64,000 nt of DNA from Bifidobacterium sp. ESL0763 (GTDB lineage Bacteria > Actinomycetota > Actinomycetes > Actinomycetales > Bifidobacteriaceae), in the NCBI RefSeq assembly GCF_029433395.1, contig NZ_JAQTHW010000001.1:209027-273026 (forward strand), in the 5' to 3' direction. A program made the position numbers and the translations under genes. The stretch's first letter is position 1; each line of letters begins with the position of its first letter. Shown piece after piece: positions 56,193-64,000 of this stretch. The notes beneath the pieces were generated by a model. The model worked only from the letters and a program-made list of their open reading frames with translations. It searched no databases and was not told where the DNA came from.

Positions 56193-57332
56193 ATGATGGA
56201 ACACGTTACACAGAGAAAAACAGCAACTCCACGTAACTCGAGTTTGGAGTTGCTGCGAATTCTCGCAATGTTTATGATTATTGGTTTCCATCTCATGCAA
56301 CGAAACTCAGAAGATGTCCTACGAACACAGCCACCTTCAATTTCCAAATTCCTTTTTGAGATGGTCATACTTGATGGCGGTTGGATTGGCAATATTATAT
56401 TTTTTACTATTTCAGCTTGGTTCATAGCTGGTAAGCAGGGGAAAACTCCTTCGATCAAAAGTTGCTGTAAACGCGCTTGGCTGTTAGAACGAGAAGTCTT
56501 GTTCTGGAGTATTATTCTTTTCTTTGCCAGTATGTATTTTCATAAATCTATTCCGTCATTCAAATCGGAATTTCATCTTTTCTGGTCCCTTACGCCAACA
56601 CTGCATAGCTTATGGTGGTACGTGACCTGCTATATGATTTTTTTGCTTCTCTCACCTTTCCTCATTAAGGCATTGAAATCATTACAACGCTCAGGTCACG
56701 CTTTGCTTTGCTTGCTGAGCATAGGTGTCGGAAGTATTTGGACATTAATACCCAACGAAACAATCGACTTCAATTCAACATCAGTTTTTATTTTCATTTA
56801 TTGGTTTATATTGATTTCTTACTACCGTTGGTACATGAGTGAATTTTCAACTAAACAGTGTTGGCTACTGATTCTTGCTGGTGAAATAATCAATCTGCTT
56901 TACTGGATACCGACCAACTACATATCAGCTGCAAAAGACTATCAATACTTTATTTTCTTTAACGGGAAATTACCAACAGTATTGATTGGTTTTAGTCTTT
57001 TTCTGCTCTTTGAACGAATACATTTCTATAATCGCTTTATCAATTGTGTCGCATCAACGATGCTAGGAGTCTATCTAATTCACCGACATCCTGTCATCAA
57101 CGATGTTCTTTGGACACACTTCTTCCCCTTTGTAACAATTTGGAATTGGGATCACTCCTTCTTTAGGGCGTTACTTCTTATCCTCAGCGTTCTGCTTACT
57201 TGTATTGTTCTTGATCTCATCAGAGAGGTGCTGTTCGCTATCTCAATAAATCGGCATCAAGGTCATCTATTTGAAATTTGCTGGAACAGCAGACCAGCTC
57301 AAAAGGTGCGTACTTTAATATCACAAAAATAG
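56193..57332 (+). CDS. Acyltransferase-3 family membrane protein, low GC
   Basis: 379 residues; ATG 56193 or 56196 after GAAAGAGG. About ten membrane helices. The N-terminus LELLRILAMFMIIGFHLMQR carries the family's R-x10-H pattern used for acyl transfer to cell-surface sugars (OafA/WecH type). It likely O-acetylates or otherwise acylates the rhamnose-containing polysaccharide. Base composition and codon use are strikingly AT-rich compared with all neighbours, so the gene was probably acquired; the decayed transposases immediately downstream support this. Confidence 0.85.
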   Translation: MMEHVTQRKTATPRNSSLELLRILAMFMIIGFHLMQRNSEDVLRTQPPSISKFLFEMVILDGGWIGNIIFFTISAWFIAGKQGKTPSIKSCCKRAWLLEREVLFWSIILFFASMYFHKSIPSFKSEFHLFWSLTPTLHSLWWYVTCYMIFLLLSPFLIKALKSLQRSGHALLCLLSIGVGSIWTLIPNETIDFNSTSVFIFIYWFILISYYRWYMSEFSTKQCWLLILAGEIINLLYWIPTNYISAAKDYQYFIFFNGKLPTVLIGFSLFLLFERIHFYNRFINCVASTMLGVYLIHRHPVINDVLWTHFFPFVTIWNWDHSFFRALLLILSVLLTCIVLDLIREVLFAISINRHQGHLFEICWNSRPAQKVRTLISQK

Positions 57333-57479
57333 CAAAAACTATATAAACAGCTATCTTTTCATTTAGATTATCCGTTAAATGCTTATTGATAACAAAGAAC
57401 ATTGATGCTGGTGTTCTGATAACGTCCGGTTTGTTGCTCACTTTTGGTTTTCGGCCTTAATTACCTGTTTGCGGTGTTT
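57333..57479. other. AT-rich junction before transposase fossils
   Basis: Composition falls back from the AT-rich acyltransferase to chromosomal values. I could not recognise an insertion-sequence terminal repeat here. Confidence 0.35.
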
Positions 57480-58325
57480 CGACGTCTCTTCGATTCTGGG
57501 TTCGAGTAGAGACATGTCCAGGTAGCGGCGTTCAGGCCAGTTCTGCGTGACGTGCAGGATCCTCGCGGTGACGAGCATGAGAGCGCTGCGCTCGTCGGGG
57601 AACTGGCCGATAGTCCTTGTCCTCCGCCATATCTAGCGGTTGAGGCGTTCTATCATGTTGTTGGCGCGGATTCGCTGTCAGTGCTCCATGGGGAATTCTG
57701 AGAGTTGGCATGCCGTAGCCTCGCAGATACCCTCGCACAGGTAGACGGCCTTCCCAACTTTAACGAGGACCCTACCCCGGTCCTCCATGGCGAACACGGC
57801 CCTGAGCTTAGCGGCGACGGGTTTGCATCTCCTCCTCGGTAACTTGGAAAGCGCGTTGCGTTCGAAATGGACCATGCACCGCTGGTAGTGGGCCTGCGGG
57901 GCAGTTCGCGGACGGTGCGCATCAGGCCGGGGTCGCGGTCGTCTATGGCCAGACAGACACCGTCCAGACCGCGGGCGATGAGGCTTCGGATGGAACGCTT
58001 CTCAACTGGCTGCGTCTTCCTTCATGTCCTAGCCGACGCCGGTGACCTCGCGACGCCCGTCGCCGCCTATGATGATTGTGACGAGTATGCTGACGTTCTC
58101 TAGCTTTCCGCCCAGCTTCGTTTCAGCAAGATGTCGTCCCCGCCCATGAACACGTATGGGAACGCTTGTTCTAGAGGCTGGCAATGCCACGCGTCAATGC
58201 CCTTGTAAACTTTCCTGAGGCTGCCCTAGAGCGTCTTCTCGACGCTCGACTCGTGCGCCCGGTAGCGTTGGATGACCACCGACTCAAACAGGGTGTCCTT
58301 GAGCTTGGGCGTTTGCCGGGCCATA
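57480..58325 (-). pseudogene. Decayed IS256-family transposase
   Basis: Pieces of an IS256-type transposase can be read on this strand through several frames: MARQTPKLKDTLFESVV and YRAHESSVEKTL; AFPYVFMGGDD; NVSILVTIIIGGDGRREV; RSLIARGLDGVCLAIDD; QRCMVHFERNALSKLP; NNMIERLNR; and ERRYLDMSLLEP. They occur in correct order but are broken by in-frame TAG and TGA codons and at least two frameshifts. The middle of the N-terminal half is also missing. It is inactive. Confidence 0.85.
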
Positions 58326-58329
58326 CGCA

Positions 58330-58830
58330 CCCTGGGTGGGGTCGGATCTAGCGCATCAGCACAGCCCATGTCCGGTCGTTCTCGCTTCTAGTGACGTGTC
58401 AGCCGACCACATGCCCGCCGGCGATGGCGATTAGGATGACGGCCCTACGGTGCAGCTAAATCCTGTCGGCGTGCACTACGTCATAGTATTCCGCTAGCAG
58501 GGACGCGGGAGAGTTGAGCTGCCACGTCACCAGGTTGCGGTGGCGCTGCGTGTGGTCCGACACGCCCGATTTGTACTGAGTCCGTTTGGAGAACAGTCAG
58601 CTCCAAGCCGGGCCCCAGATTGATGACTCGCCAGTTGTGGCCTGGCGTCCAGGAGGCGCCGCATCTTGCCTCCCCCATGCAACCACGGCATCTCGAACAC
58701 CTTCAAGCCCTTGCGTCGCAACGGCTCCGACCTGATATCGGACACACATTCTAGCCGACCAAGAAAATTGCTGCCCATGTATCTCAAGCACCGGTTACAC
58801 CATACGGGAGAATACCTCAGCACCTAAAAT
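58330..58830 (-). pseudogene. Fragment of a second transposase
   Basis: Upstream of the IS256 relic, a different coding remnant reads LLAEYYDVVHADRI, stop, LHRRAVILIAIAGGHVVG, stop, HVTRSENDRTWAVLMR. This resembles the catalytic start of transposases of the IS1249-like type, from memory. It carries stops and has no C-terminal half, probably because the IS256 element inserted into it. Confidence 0.5.
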
Positions 58831-58934
58831 GTGCACATATTCTTGCTGGTATCCCCAATCTACGCAAACCATTAAACGCTACCCTCAGTGAGAATTGGAT
58901 ATGTCGATTCCAATATCTTTAATAGGCAAAAACG

Positions 58935-59705
58935 CTAAAGATTCTTACGCATCACTTTGAAGGCTTCTTCGGGTTCGCCGTCGAAGATGACATGGGAATG
59001 TGCGAGCACGATGCAGCGTGAGCATAGGGCTTTGATCTGGTCCTCGCTATGGGAGACGATGACCATGGTCTGACCGTGCTTTTGCTGTTCCTTGAGCCGT
59101 TCAATGCACTTATGCTGGAACGTCTCGTCGCCGACGGCGAGAATCTCGTCGATCAGGAAGATGTCGGGGTTGCTGTAGACGGCGACGGCGAAGGCAAGGC
59201 GCAGGAACATACCGGAGGAATAGAACTTCACTTCGGTATCCATGAATTTCTCGATGCCGCTGAACGCTACGATATCATCATATCGTTCGTTGATCTGCTG
59301 CTCGGAAAGTCCGAGGATGGCTCCGTTGAGGTAGACGTTCTCGCGTCCGGTCAGCTCCGAAGCAAAGCCGGCGCCAACTTCGATGAGTCCTGCGATCTTG
59401 CCGCGAATCAGCACTTCGCCGCTGTCTGGCTGCATCACACCGGAAATCATCTTCAGCATGGTTGATTTGCCGGAGCCGTTGACGCCTATCAGGCCTACTG
59501 TCTCTCCTTGGTTGATGGTGAAGGAAATATCATCGAGTGCGTGGAATTCTTGGTTGTTGTGACGCTTCGACTTTGGCGTGAACAGCTTGATGATCAATTC
59601 CTTGATCGAGGAATTCGCGCGCAGGGAGAAGTGTTTGCAGACATTTCTGACCTGAATGGCCACGTTGTCTGGAAGGGTCAGTTTCGAATTCGTTTGTTTC
59701 TTCAT
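58935..59705 (-). CDS. wzt: Wzt/TagH-type ABC ATPase for polysaccharide export
   Basis: 256 residues from ATG 59705 (AGGAG 8 nt upstream), one base after the permease stop. NVCKHFSLRANSSIKE followed by HALDDISFTINQGETVGLIG is typical of this subfamily. Walker A is GVNGSGKS, the signature YSSGMFLRLAFA, Walker B IFLIDEILAVGD, and the H-loop VSHSEDQI. No C-terminal carbohydrate-binding domain is present, so export is probably not coupled to a modified chain end. It powers export of the lipid-linked polysaccharide. Confidence 0.9.
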   Translation of the reverse strand: MKKQTNSKLTLPDNVAIQVRNVCKHFSLRANSSIKELIIKLFTPKSKRHNNQEFHALDDISFTINQGETVGLIGVNGSGKSTMLKMISGVMQPDSGEVLIRGKIAGLIEVGAGFASELTGRENVYLNGAILGLSEQQINERYDDIVAFSGIEKFMDTEVKFYSSGMFLRLAFAVAVYSNPDIFLIDEILAVGDETFQHKCIERLKEQQKHGQTMVIVSHSEDQIKALCSRCIVLAHSHVIFDGEPEEAFKVMRKNL

Positions 59706-59706
59706 A

Positions 59707-60570
59707 TCAAATCTCCTGTGCGAAGCGGCCCTCAAGATGCTTGAAAGTCATTTCGCCGATGATGAGGAAGATCAGCGAGACAAGAAGGCTCTCGCCGATT
59801 CGCATCGACCATGCGCCGGCGAATTGGAATGAGCCGTCAGTGGCGCCCCACCAAAAACCGCGATGGAAGGTTTCGACGCAGATGGCGATTGGATTGGCAT
59901 AGTAGATCTCGAGGACCCACCATGGCACATGGGCCGCGACCATCTGCCAGGTATAGAAGCACGGTGCCGCCCAGACGGAGATCATGGCCACCAGATCCGT
60001 GATGTTTTCGGCATCGCGATAAAAGACGTTGACCGAGCCGAACAGCAGGCCGAGGCCGAAGGCGAAGAGACATACCGAAATAAGGCCTGCCACGGCGATG
60101 AGCAAGCCAGCGACATCTGGCCGCCATCCCATAAGCGCCGCGCCGATAAACAGCACCACAAGCTGCGGGAAGAAATGGACGAATGCCACACGCAGGGACG
60201 CCAGAGGGAAGAGCTCTCTTGGCAGGTATATTTTCTGAATCAGACCTGCGTTGCCGAGAATCGAGCGTGTGCAGTTGCCGAAGGCCTCGGTGAAGAAATT
60301 GGTGACGATGACGCCACTGAAGAGGTAAACCGGGTACACCTGGATATTGCCGGCGCGTCCCATTCCCATGAAGACATCCATGGCCACGTAGAAGACGATG
60401 AACTGTGTAAGGGGCTTGACGTAGGTCCAGGCCATACCGAGCCAGGAACCGCGGTAGCGGATCCTTACCTCTTTTTTTACCAGCAAATTAAGCAGATAAA
60501 GATAATGAGGCACATCCAGCAGGCCTCTACTCTTACCTGGGTGCGAGACGATTTCAGATTCTGCTGTCAT
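59707..60570 (-). CDS. wzm: Wzm-type ABC permease for polysaccharide export
   Basis: 287 residues; ATG 60570 with AAAGG at 6 nt. Six membrane helices of the ABC2 type; KKEVRIRYRGSWLGMAWTYVKPL is the characteristic first conserved segment (partly shown) and LFGSVNVFYRDAENIT the central one. With the ATPase downstream it forms the exporter for O-antigen, teichoic acid or rhamnan-type polymers. Rhamnose synthesis genes and an RgpF-like enzyme nearby point to a rhamnose-containing polymer. Confidence 0.9.
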   Translation of the reverse strand: MTAESEIVSHPGKSRGLLDVPHYLYLLNLLVKKEVRIRYRGSWLGMAWTYVKPLTQFIVFYVAMDVFMGMGRAGNIQVYPVYLFSGVIVTNFFTEAFGNCTRSILGNAGLIQKIYLPRELFPLASLRVAFVHFFPQLVVLFIGAALMGWRPDVAGLLIAVAGLISVCLFAFGLGLLFGSVNVFYRDAENITDLVAMISVWAAPCFYTWQMVAAHVPWWVLEIYYANPIAICVETFHRGFWWGATDGSFQFAGAWSMRIGESLLVSLIFLIIGEMTFKHLEGRFAQEI

Positions 60571-60749
60571 CGTGGCCTTTCTAGTACCTTTGTTTTCGCG
60601 GTTTTCGCGTAATCGCGCGAGCAAACACATTAATTTTAATCTCTGGCATAGAACTGTAGCCCATCATCCATGGTTGATTTGTGAAAAACCGAACTTCTTC
60701 TATGCGTTGCAGACACCTCATTATGCCCACACTGATAGACTAAGGAATT

Positions 60750-61586
60750 ATGTCAAAAAGAATTGTTGTAACTGGAGCTAGTGGGTATATCGGCCGGCAT
60801 GTGGTGAAGGCCTTGCTGGATGACGGGCAGGAAGTCATAGCTGCCGACCGCCATCCCCATGATCTCGATCCCAGGGCGAAGCAGGTCGCGGTCGACCTGC
60901 TCACTTCCAATGATGGATTGTTCGAGGAGCTCGGTAGCCCGGATGTGTGCCTGCACATGGCATGGCGTGACGGATTCAAGCACAATTCCGACGCCCATAT
61001 GGGTGATCTTTCCGGTCATTACCGCTTCATCAAGCAGATGCTGGACAGCGGCCTGAAGCAGATCGCCGTTATGGGCACGATGCACGAGGTTGGCTATTGG
61101 GAGGGCGCGATCGACGAGAACACGCCTTGTAAGCCCGCTTCGATGTACGGCATCGCCAAGAACGCGCTTCGCGAGGCCACCTTGCAGATGGCCGATGAGC
61201 ATGAGGCCGTGGCCCAGTGGATTCGCGCCTACTACATCGTCGGTGACGATCTGCGGGGAAGCTCCATCTTCTCGAAACTGCTCCAGGCCGCGCAGGAAGG
61301 CAAGAAGACCTTCCCGTTCACCATGGGCAAGAACAAATACGATTTCATCAACGTCGACGTCCTCGCCAGCCAGATCGCCGCGGTGGTCTCGCAGGACGTG
61401 GTCGCCGGCATCGTCAACTGCTGCAGCGGAGAGCCCGTCTCCTTGGCGGATCGCGTCGAACGCTATATCAAGGACAACAATCTCGACATCAAGCTCGAAT
61501 ACGGCGCATTCCCCGACCGTCCGTATGATTCGCCTGCGGTCTGGGGTGATGACACGAAGATTCGTCAGATCATGGGTGACGAGTAA
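60750..61586 (+). CDS. NAD-dependent epimerase/dehydratase
   Basis: 278 residues; ATG 60750 after AAGGA. Extended short-chain dehydrogenase fold: VTGASGYIGRHV is the NAD loop, MGTMHEVG the Ser/Thr position, and SMYGIAKNALRE the Tyr-xxx-Lys. It acts on a nucleotide sugar, judging by family and by its place in the polysaccharide locus, but I cannot tell which (epimerase, dehydratase or reductase). It is divergent from the exporter genes. Confidence 0.85.
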   Translation: MSKRIVVTGASGYIGRHVVKALLDDGQEVIAADRHPHDLDPRAKQVAVDLLTSNDGLFEELGSPDVCLHMAWRDGFKHNSDAHMGDLSGHYRFIKQMLDSGLKQIAVMGTMHEVGYWEGAIDENTPCKPASMYGIAKNALREATLQMADEHEAVAQWIRAYYIVGDDLRGSSIFSKLLQAAQEGKKTFPFTMGKNKYDFINVDVLASQIAAVVSQDVVAGIVNCCSGEPVSLADRVERYIKDNNLDIKLEYGAFPDRPYDSPAVWGDDTKIRQIMGDE

Positions 61587-61634
61587 GCCGATTTTGTGAG
61601 ATCCGATAGTGCCTTAAACGGCTGATGATCTGAC

Positions 61635-61674
61635 GTTAATGGGGTGGGCGACCATGGTCGCCCACCCCATTAAC
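61635..61674. terminator. Perfect 40-bp palindrome
   Basis: The 20 bases from 61635 (GTTAATGGGGTGGGCGACCA) are exactly reverse-complementary to 61655-61674. It lies between two convergent genes and would make a very stable hairpin on either strand, with ATTTTC following on the plus strand. Confidence 0.85.
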
Positions 61675-61687
61675 ATTTTCTCTTACT

Positions 61688-62836
61688 TCAGTTCTGTTTG
61701 GTTCCTGATTTGGCTAAAGCAATTTCGGGTTTTACAAACATCTTCTCGACATATTGTTTCATCTTTCCGTCAGCTTCGTAAAGCAGAAGCGACAGAACGA
61801 AAATGACCACGCAATCAGCTGCGAACAGGACATATGCTCCGGCTGCATACTGTGCGTATTTCGAGGTCTTTATCACCGTGAATATCTGTTCGATAACTAC
61901 GTGGTGGGTGAGGAAAATGGCGTATGAATATTTGGAAATCGTTCCGATTACGACCTTGATGGGCTGGAACTCCACTATATTCGCCAGCCGTGCAAGAACA
62001 AGGAAGAAAGCGATTCCCACCAAAGAGATGGTCAGAAGCGTATCAGGAATGAATCCGAAGATTTGCTGGAGAATGAGGAAAATTACCGAGCCTATCGCCA
62101 TTAGCAGATTCGATTTGGAGATGTATTTAATGAAATACATGCCGAAAAGAAGTTCTGGCAATCTGCTTGTGGGCATGAGTTCCAAGGGAAGGGTGTGGAA
62201 GCTCGGTTTGAGGGCAATCGTCGCCACGTAGAGGGCAATGACTATGGCAGCTGTAAGCACTGGATGCTTGTTCACGCCGTAACGGAGCAGAGGGAACAGT
62301 ACGTAGAAAATGACGATGAAACCGATGAACCATTCGCCGGTGGTCGCGAATGTGAGGAATCCGGCTGCCGCCGCATAGCTGTCAATGCCGAAAAATGAGA
62401 GGACGATGGTCCAAAGAGGTGCGTTTACCGTAGGTTCGCCACCGTTTTTGATGTAAATAAACGTATTGGCGAAGAGGAAAGCCAGCCAGAACATGGGAAA
62501 AATTGATTTGAACCGTTTCCAATAGAATGTTTTGAGGTCCAGATGTTCTTCATCCCCATAGGTGTACATAAGCGCCGCACCGGAGATGATCAGGAATTGG
62601 GAGACGCCTAGGTCGCCCAGGAAGATATGGAAGGGATAGTTGGCGAAAATTGGATGCGTCAACAAAGCGGGCACATTGAAGTGGGCGACAATCACCAAAA
62701 GCACGGATATCGCCCTCACCCAATCCAGATAGAAAAGGCGAGGTTTATGCCGATGAGCATGGGACTCGATTTGGGTGGCTTCGCCATCCCGTGTTGCCGT
62801 TTGCACCAATGCGCATTCCTCTTTCCGTATTCCCAT
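61688..62836 (-). CDS. Acyltransferase-3 family membrane protein
   Basis: 382 residues from ATG 62836; the frame is open further to a TTG. About ten membrane helices. FYLDWVRAISVLLVIVAHF holds the conserved R-x-H pattern, and FLTHHVVIEQI lies near the end. It probably transfers acyl groups to the surface polysaccharide. It is 84 bp downstream of the RgpF-like gene in the same direction, and GC content is moderately low. It is not closely similar to the acyltransferase at 56193. Confidence 0.88.
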   Translation of the reverse strand: MGIRKEECALVQTATRDGEATQIESHAHRHKPRLFYLDWVRAISVLLVIVAHFNVPALLTHPIFANYPFHIFLGDLGVSQFLIISGAALMYTYGDEEHLDLKTFYWKRFKSIFPMFWLAFLFANTFIYIKNGGEPTVNAPLWTIVLSFFGIDSYAAAAGFLTFATTGEWFIGFIVIFYVLFPLLRYGVNKHPVLTAAIVIALYVATIALKPSFHTLPLELMPTSRLPELLFGMYFIKYISKSNLLMAIGSVIFLILQQIFGFIPDTLLTISLVGIAFFLVLARLANIVEFQPIKVVIGTISKYSYAIFLTHHVVIEQIFTVIKTSKYAQYAAGAYVLFAADCVVIFVLSLLLYEADGKMKQYVEKMFVKPEIALAKSGTKQN

Positions 62837-62920
62837 GGCTTCAATGGAGGCAATGCAACCAAGGTTGTCGACGTAGCGCAAGGAAACGTCAACGGAGATT
62901 GCGTCAGTGAATCTGGCTGC

Positions 62921-64000
62921 TCACACGCCCCAATCCAAATGGTACAGGCTGGGGCCAATGAGTGGGATACGGCTGACGAGATTCCTGGTGCAGCGTAGCA
63001 GCGTATTGCCTAGGCGCTTGCCCCTGATGATGTTCTTCTTGGTGTCTTCGATGTCATAGCTCAGCCATGTGTCGCTGATTGCTCTGATTAGCTCACGGTC
63101 TTCGAACGCCAGATTGGTGATTTCCGTGCGCGCCGATCGATCGGATAGGATATAGGCAGGGAAATATCCCTCGGCCTGTGCGATGTAGGCGCAGGAGCGG
63201 ACGATGGCATGGTTGATGGTGCCATCGGGTTTGAGCGGTTCCTCGGGGAAATCCTCGTATTTCCATTCGTGCCCGAGCAGTGGCTTCAATGCCTGTGGGC
63301 GGAACCACATGGCGCCATTCAGCGGTGCGATGATTTCCTTCGCGTTATCAAGGGGGAGGGGATTGAGTCCCAAGGTCTCATGGATTAGCTTCTTGGCTCC
63401 ATCGAGATCACCGGCCCAGCCATAGACGAAATTGGGGAGGTACCACGCGTGGTTCGGCGGAGTGGGCATGGCAATGCCCAGCCTCGGGCTGTTCTCGAAG
63501 AGATGGATGACGTTCTCGACGTATTCTTTCGTCGCAATGGTGTTATCGAACCCCTTGGAATGTGAACCGTAGCCGACGTCCTGCGGAGAAAGCATGTCGC
63601 GCTTCCTGTCTTCCAGGCAGCAGACGTAGTCATAGTCGAGCAGGTCTTTGCCGGCCGCGACCAGCAAAGCGCTGATTGCGCGTCCGCGGTTCTCGACGAT
63701 GCGGATATCGATATGGTAATTCTGGTAGTGCCTGTCGCAGTAGTCGCGTATCCGCATCGCCTTCGCCTTTGATGCGACGGTGAGGATCACATCGCAGGTC
63801 GAGGGCATGGAGGCGATATACGCCAGGTTGTTCTCGAAGCTTTCCTCATAATAGAGGTGCATGACCAGGGCGATGCGTCTGTCTGTGGGCAACGCGGTGC
63901 CGATATTTTGCGGCAGGATGTAGTCGAGGTGCAGGTTTTTCATGAGGTCCGCGAGGTTCATGGTGCGCAGGGCGTTCTGCCAGATGAGGTCGGTGTCGTA
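62921..64000 (-). CDS. RgpF-like rhamnan synthesis glycosyltransferase, N-terminus outside window
   Basis: The frame is open to the right edge (360 codons), and YDTDLIWQNALRTMNLADLM at the edge reads as genuine protein. The gene therefore starts outside the window rather than at ATG 63961. The sequence ALVMHLYYEESFENNLAYI, then VILTVASKAKAMRI, IRIVENRGRAISALL, and GWAGDLDGAKKLI matches the rhamnan synthesis protein F family. RgpF enzymes extend or branch rhamnose backbones of cell-wall polysaccharides. It links the dTDP-rhamnose genes to the exporter. Confidence 0.88.
   Translation of the reverse strand, partial: YDTDLIWQNALRTMNLADLMKNLHLDYILPQNIGTALPTDRRIALVMHLYYEESFENNLAYIASMPSTCDVILTVASKAKAMRIRDYCDRHYQNYHIDIRIVENRGRAISALLVAAGKDLLDYDYVCCLEDRKRDMLSPQDVGYGSHSKGFDNTIATKEYVENVIHLFENSPRLGIAMPTPPNHAWYLPNFVYGWAGDLDGAKKLIHETLGLNPLPLDNAKEIIAPLNGAMWFRPQALKPLLGHEWKYEDFPEEPLKPDGTINHAIVRSCAYIAQAEGYFPAYILSDRSARTEITNLAFEDRELIRAISDTWLSYDIEDTKKNIIRGKRLGNTLLRCTRNLVSRIPLIGPSLYHLDWGV

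Overview
The window reads as a piece of a high-GC actinobacterial chromosome, most likely Bifidobacterium or a close relative. This is inferred from gene content: a dnaK-grpE-dnaJ-hspR operon with an HspR (HAIR) site, an nrdHIEF ribonucleotide reductase operon, a fused RmlC-RmlD rhamnose enzyme, a three-gene sortase pilus operon, YhgE/Pip membrane proteins, and GC-rich coding DNA with AGGAG-type ribosome binding sites. No 16S or other marker is present, so the species is not identified.

Left third (1-19250): three AAT-family amino-acid permeases (the first cut by the window edge); a small ribbon-helix-helix (RHH) protein; a MarR regulator followed by the two halves of a heterodimeric ABC exporter, with candidate shared MarR operators in front of both; two overlapping YhgE/Pip membrane proteins; an RHH antitoxin-like gene with what may be a toxin remnant; a CmpB-type membrane protein; and an AAA/DUF4143 ATPase preceded by three exact-period 40-bp repeats that run up to its start codon.

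Middle (19250-47700): a pilus operon (large LPFTG adhesin, LPLTG major pilin, class C sortase); nrdHIEF, whose NrdF lacks two of the six canonical metal ligands; a TetR/MFS divergent pair and a second MFS exporter; a second AAA/DUF4143 ATPase, preceded by seven tandem 23-bp repeats; a membrane-bound XRE regulator; an array of 48-nt hairpin units; the heat-shock operon; a HAD phosphatase; and tRNA-Ser(GGA).

Right third (47700-64000): a conserved small protein of unknown function; a lower-GC island with a likely toxin-antitoxin-chaperone module (HigB-HigA-SecB-like); a secreted GH25 muramidase; and a cell-surface polysaccharide locus. That locus holds rmlA, rmlCD and rmlB (dTDP-L-rhamnose), a low-GC acyltransferase, two decayed transposases, a Wzt/Wzm exporter pair, an epimerase, a second acyltransferase and an RgpF-like rhamnan glycosyltransferase cut by the right edge. 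Together these would make, decorate and export a rhamnose-containing polysaccharide.

Cutting across the window are five long imperfect hairpins (near 8.4, 30.6, 34.9, 38.0 and 38.1 kb), most sharing a GGCGGA-type core. There is also a tendency for otherwise conserved proteins (NrdF, TetR, YhgE, HAD, an ABC subunit) to carry hydrophilic low-complexity insertions. The strongest leads are the repeat arrays abutting both DUF4143 ATPases, the unusual NrdF and the TAC-like module.
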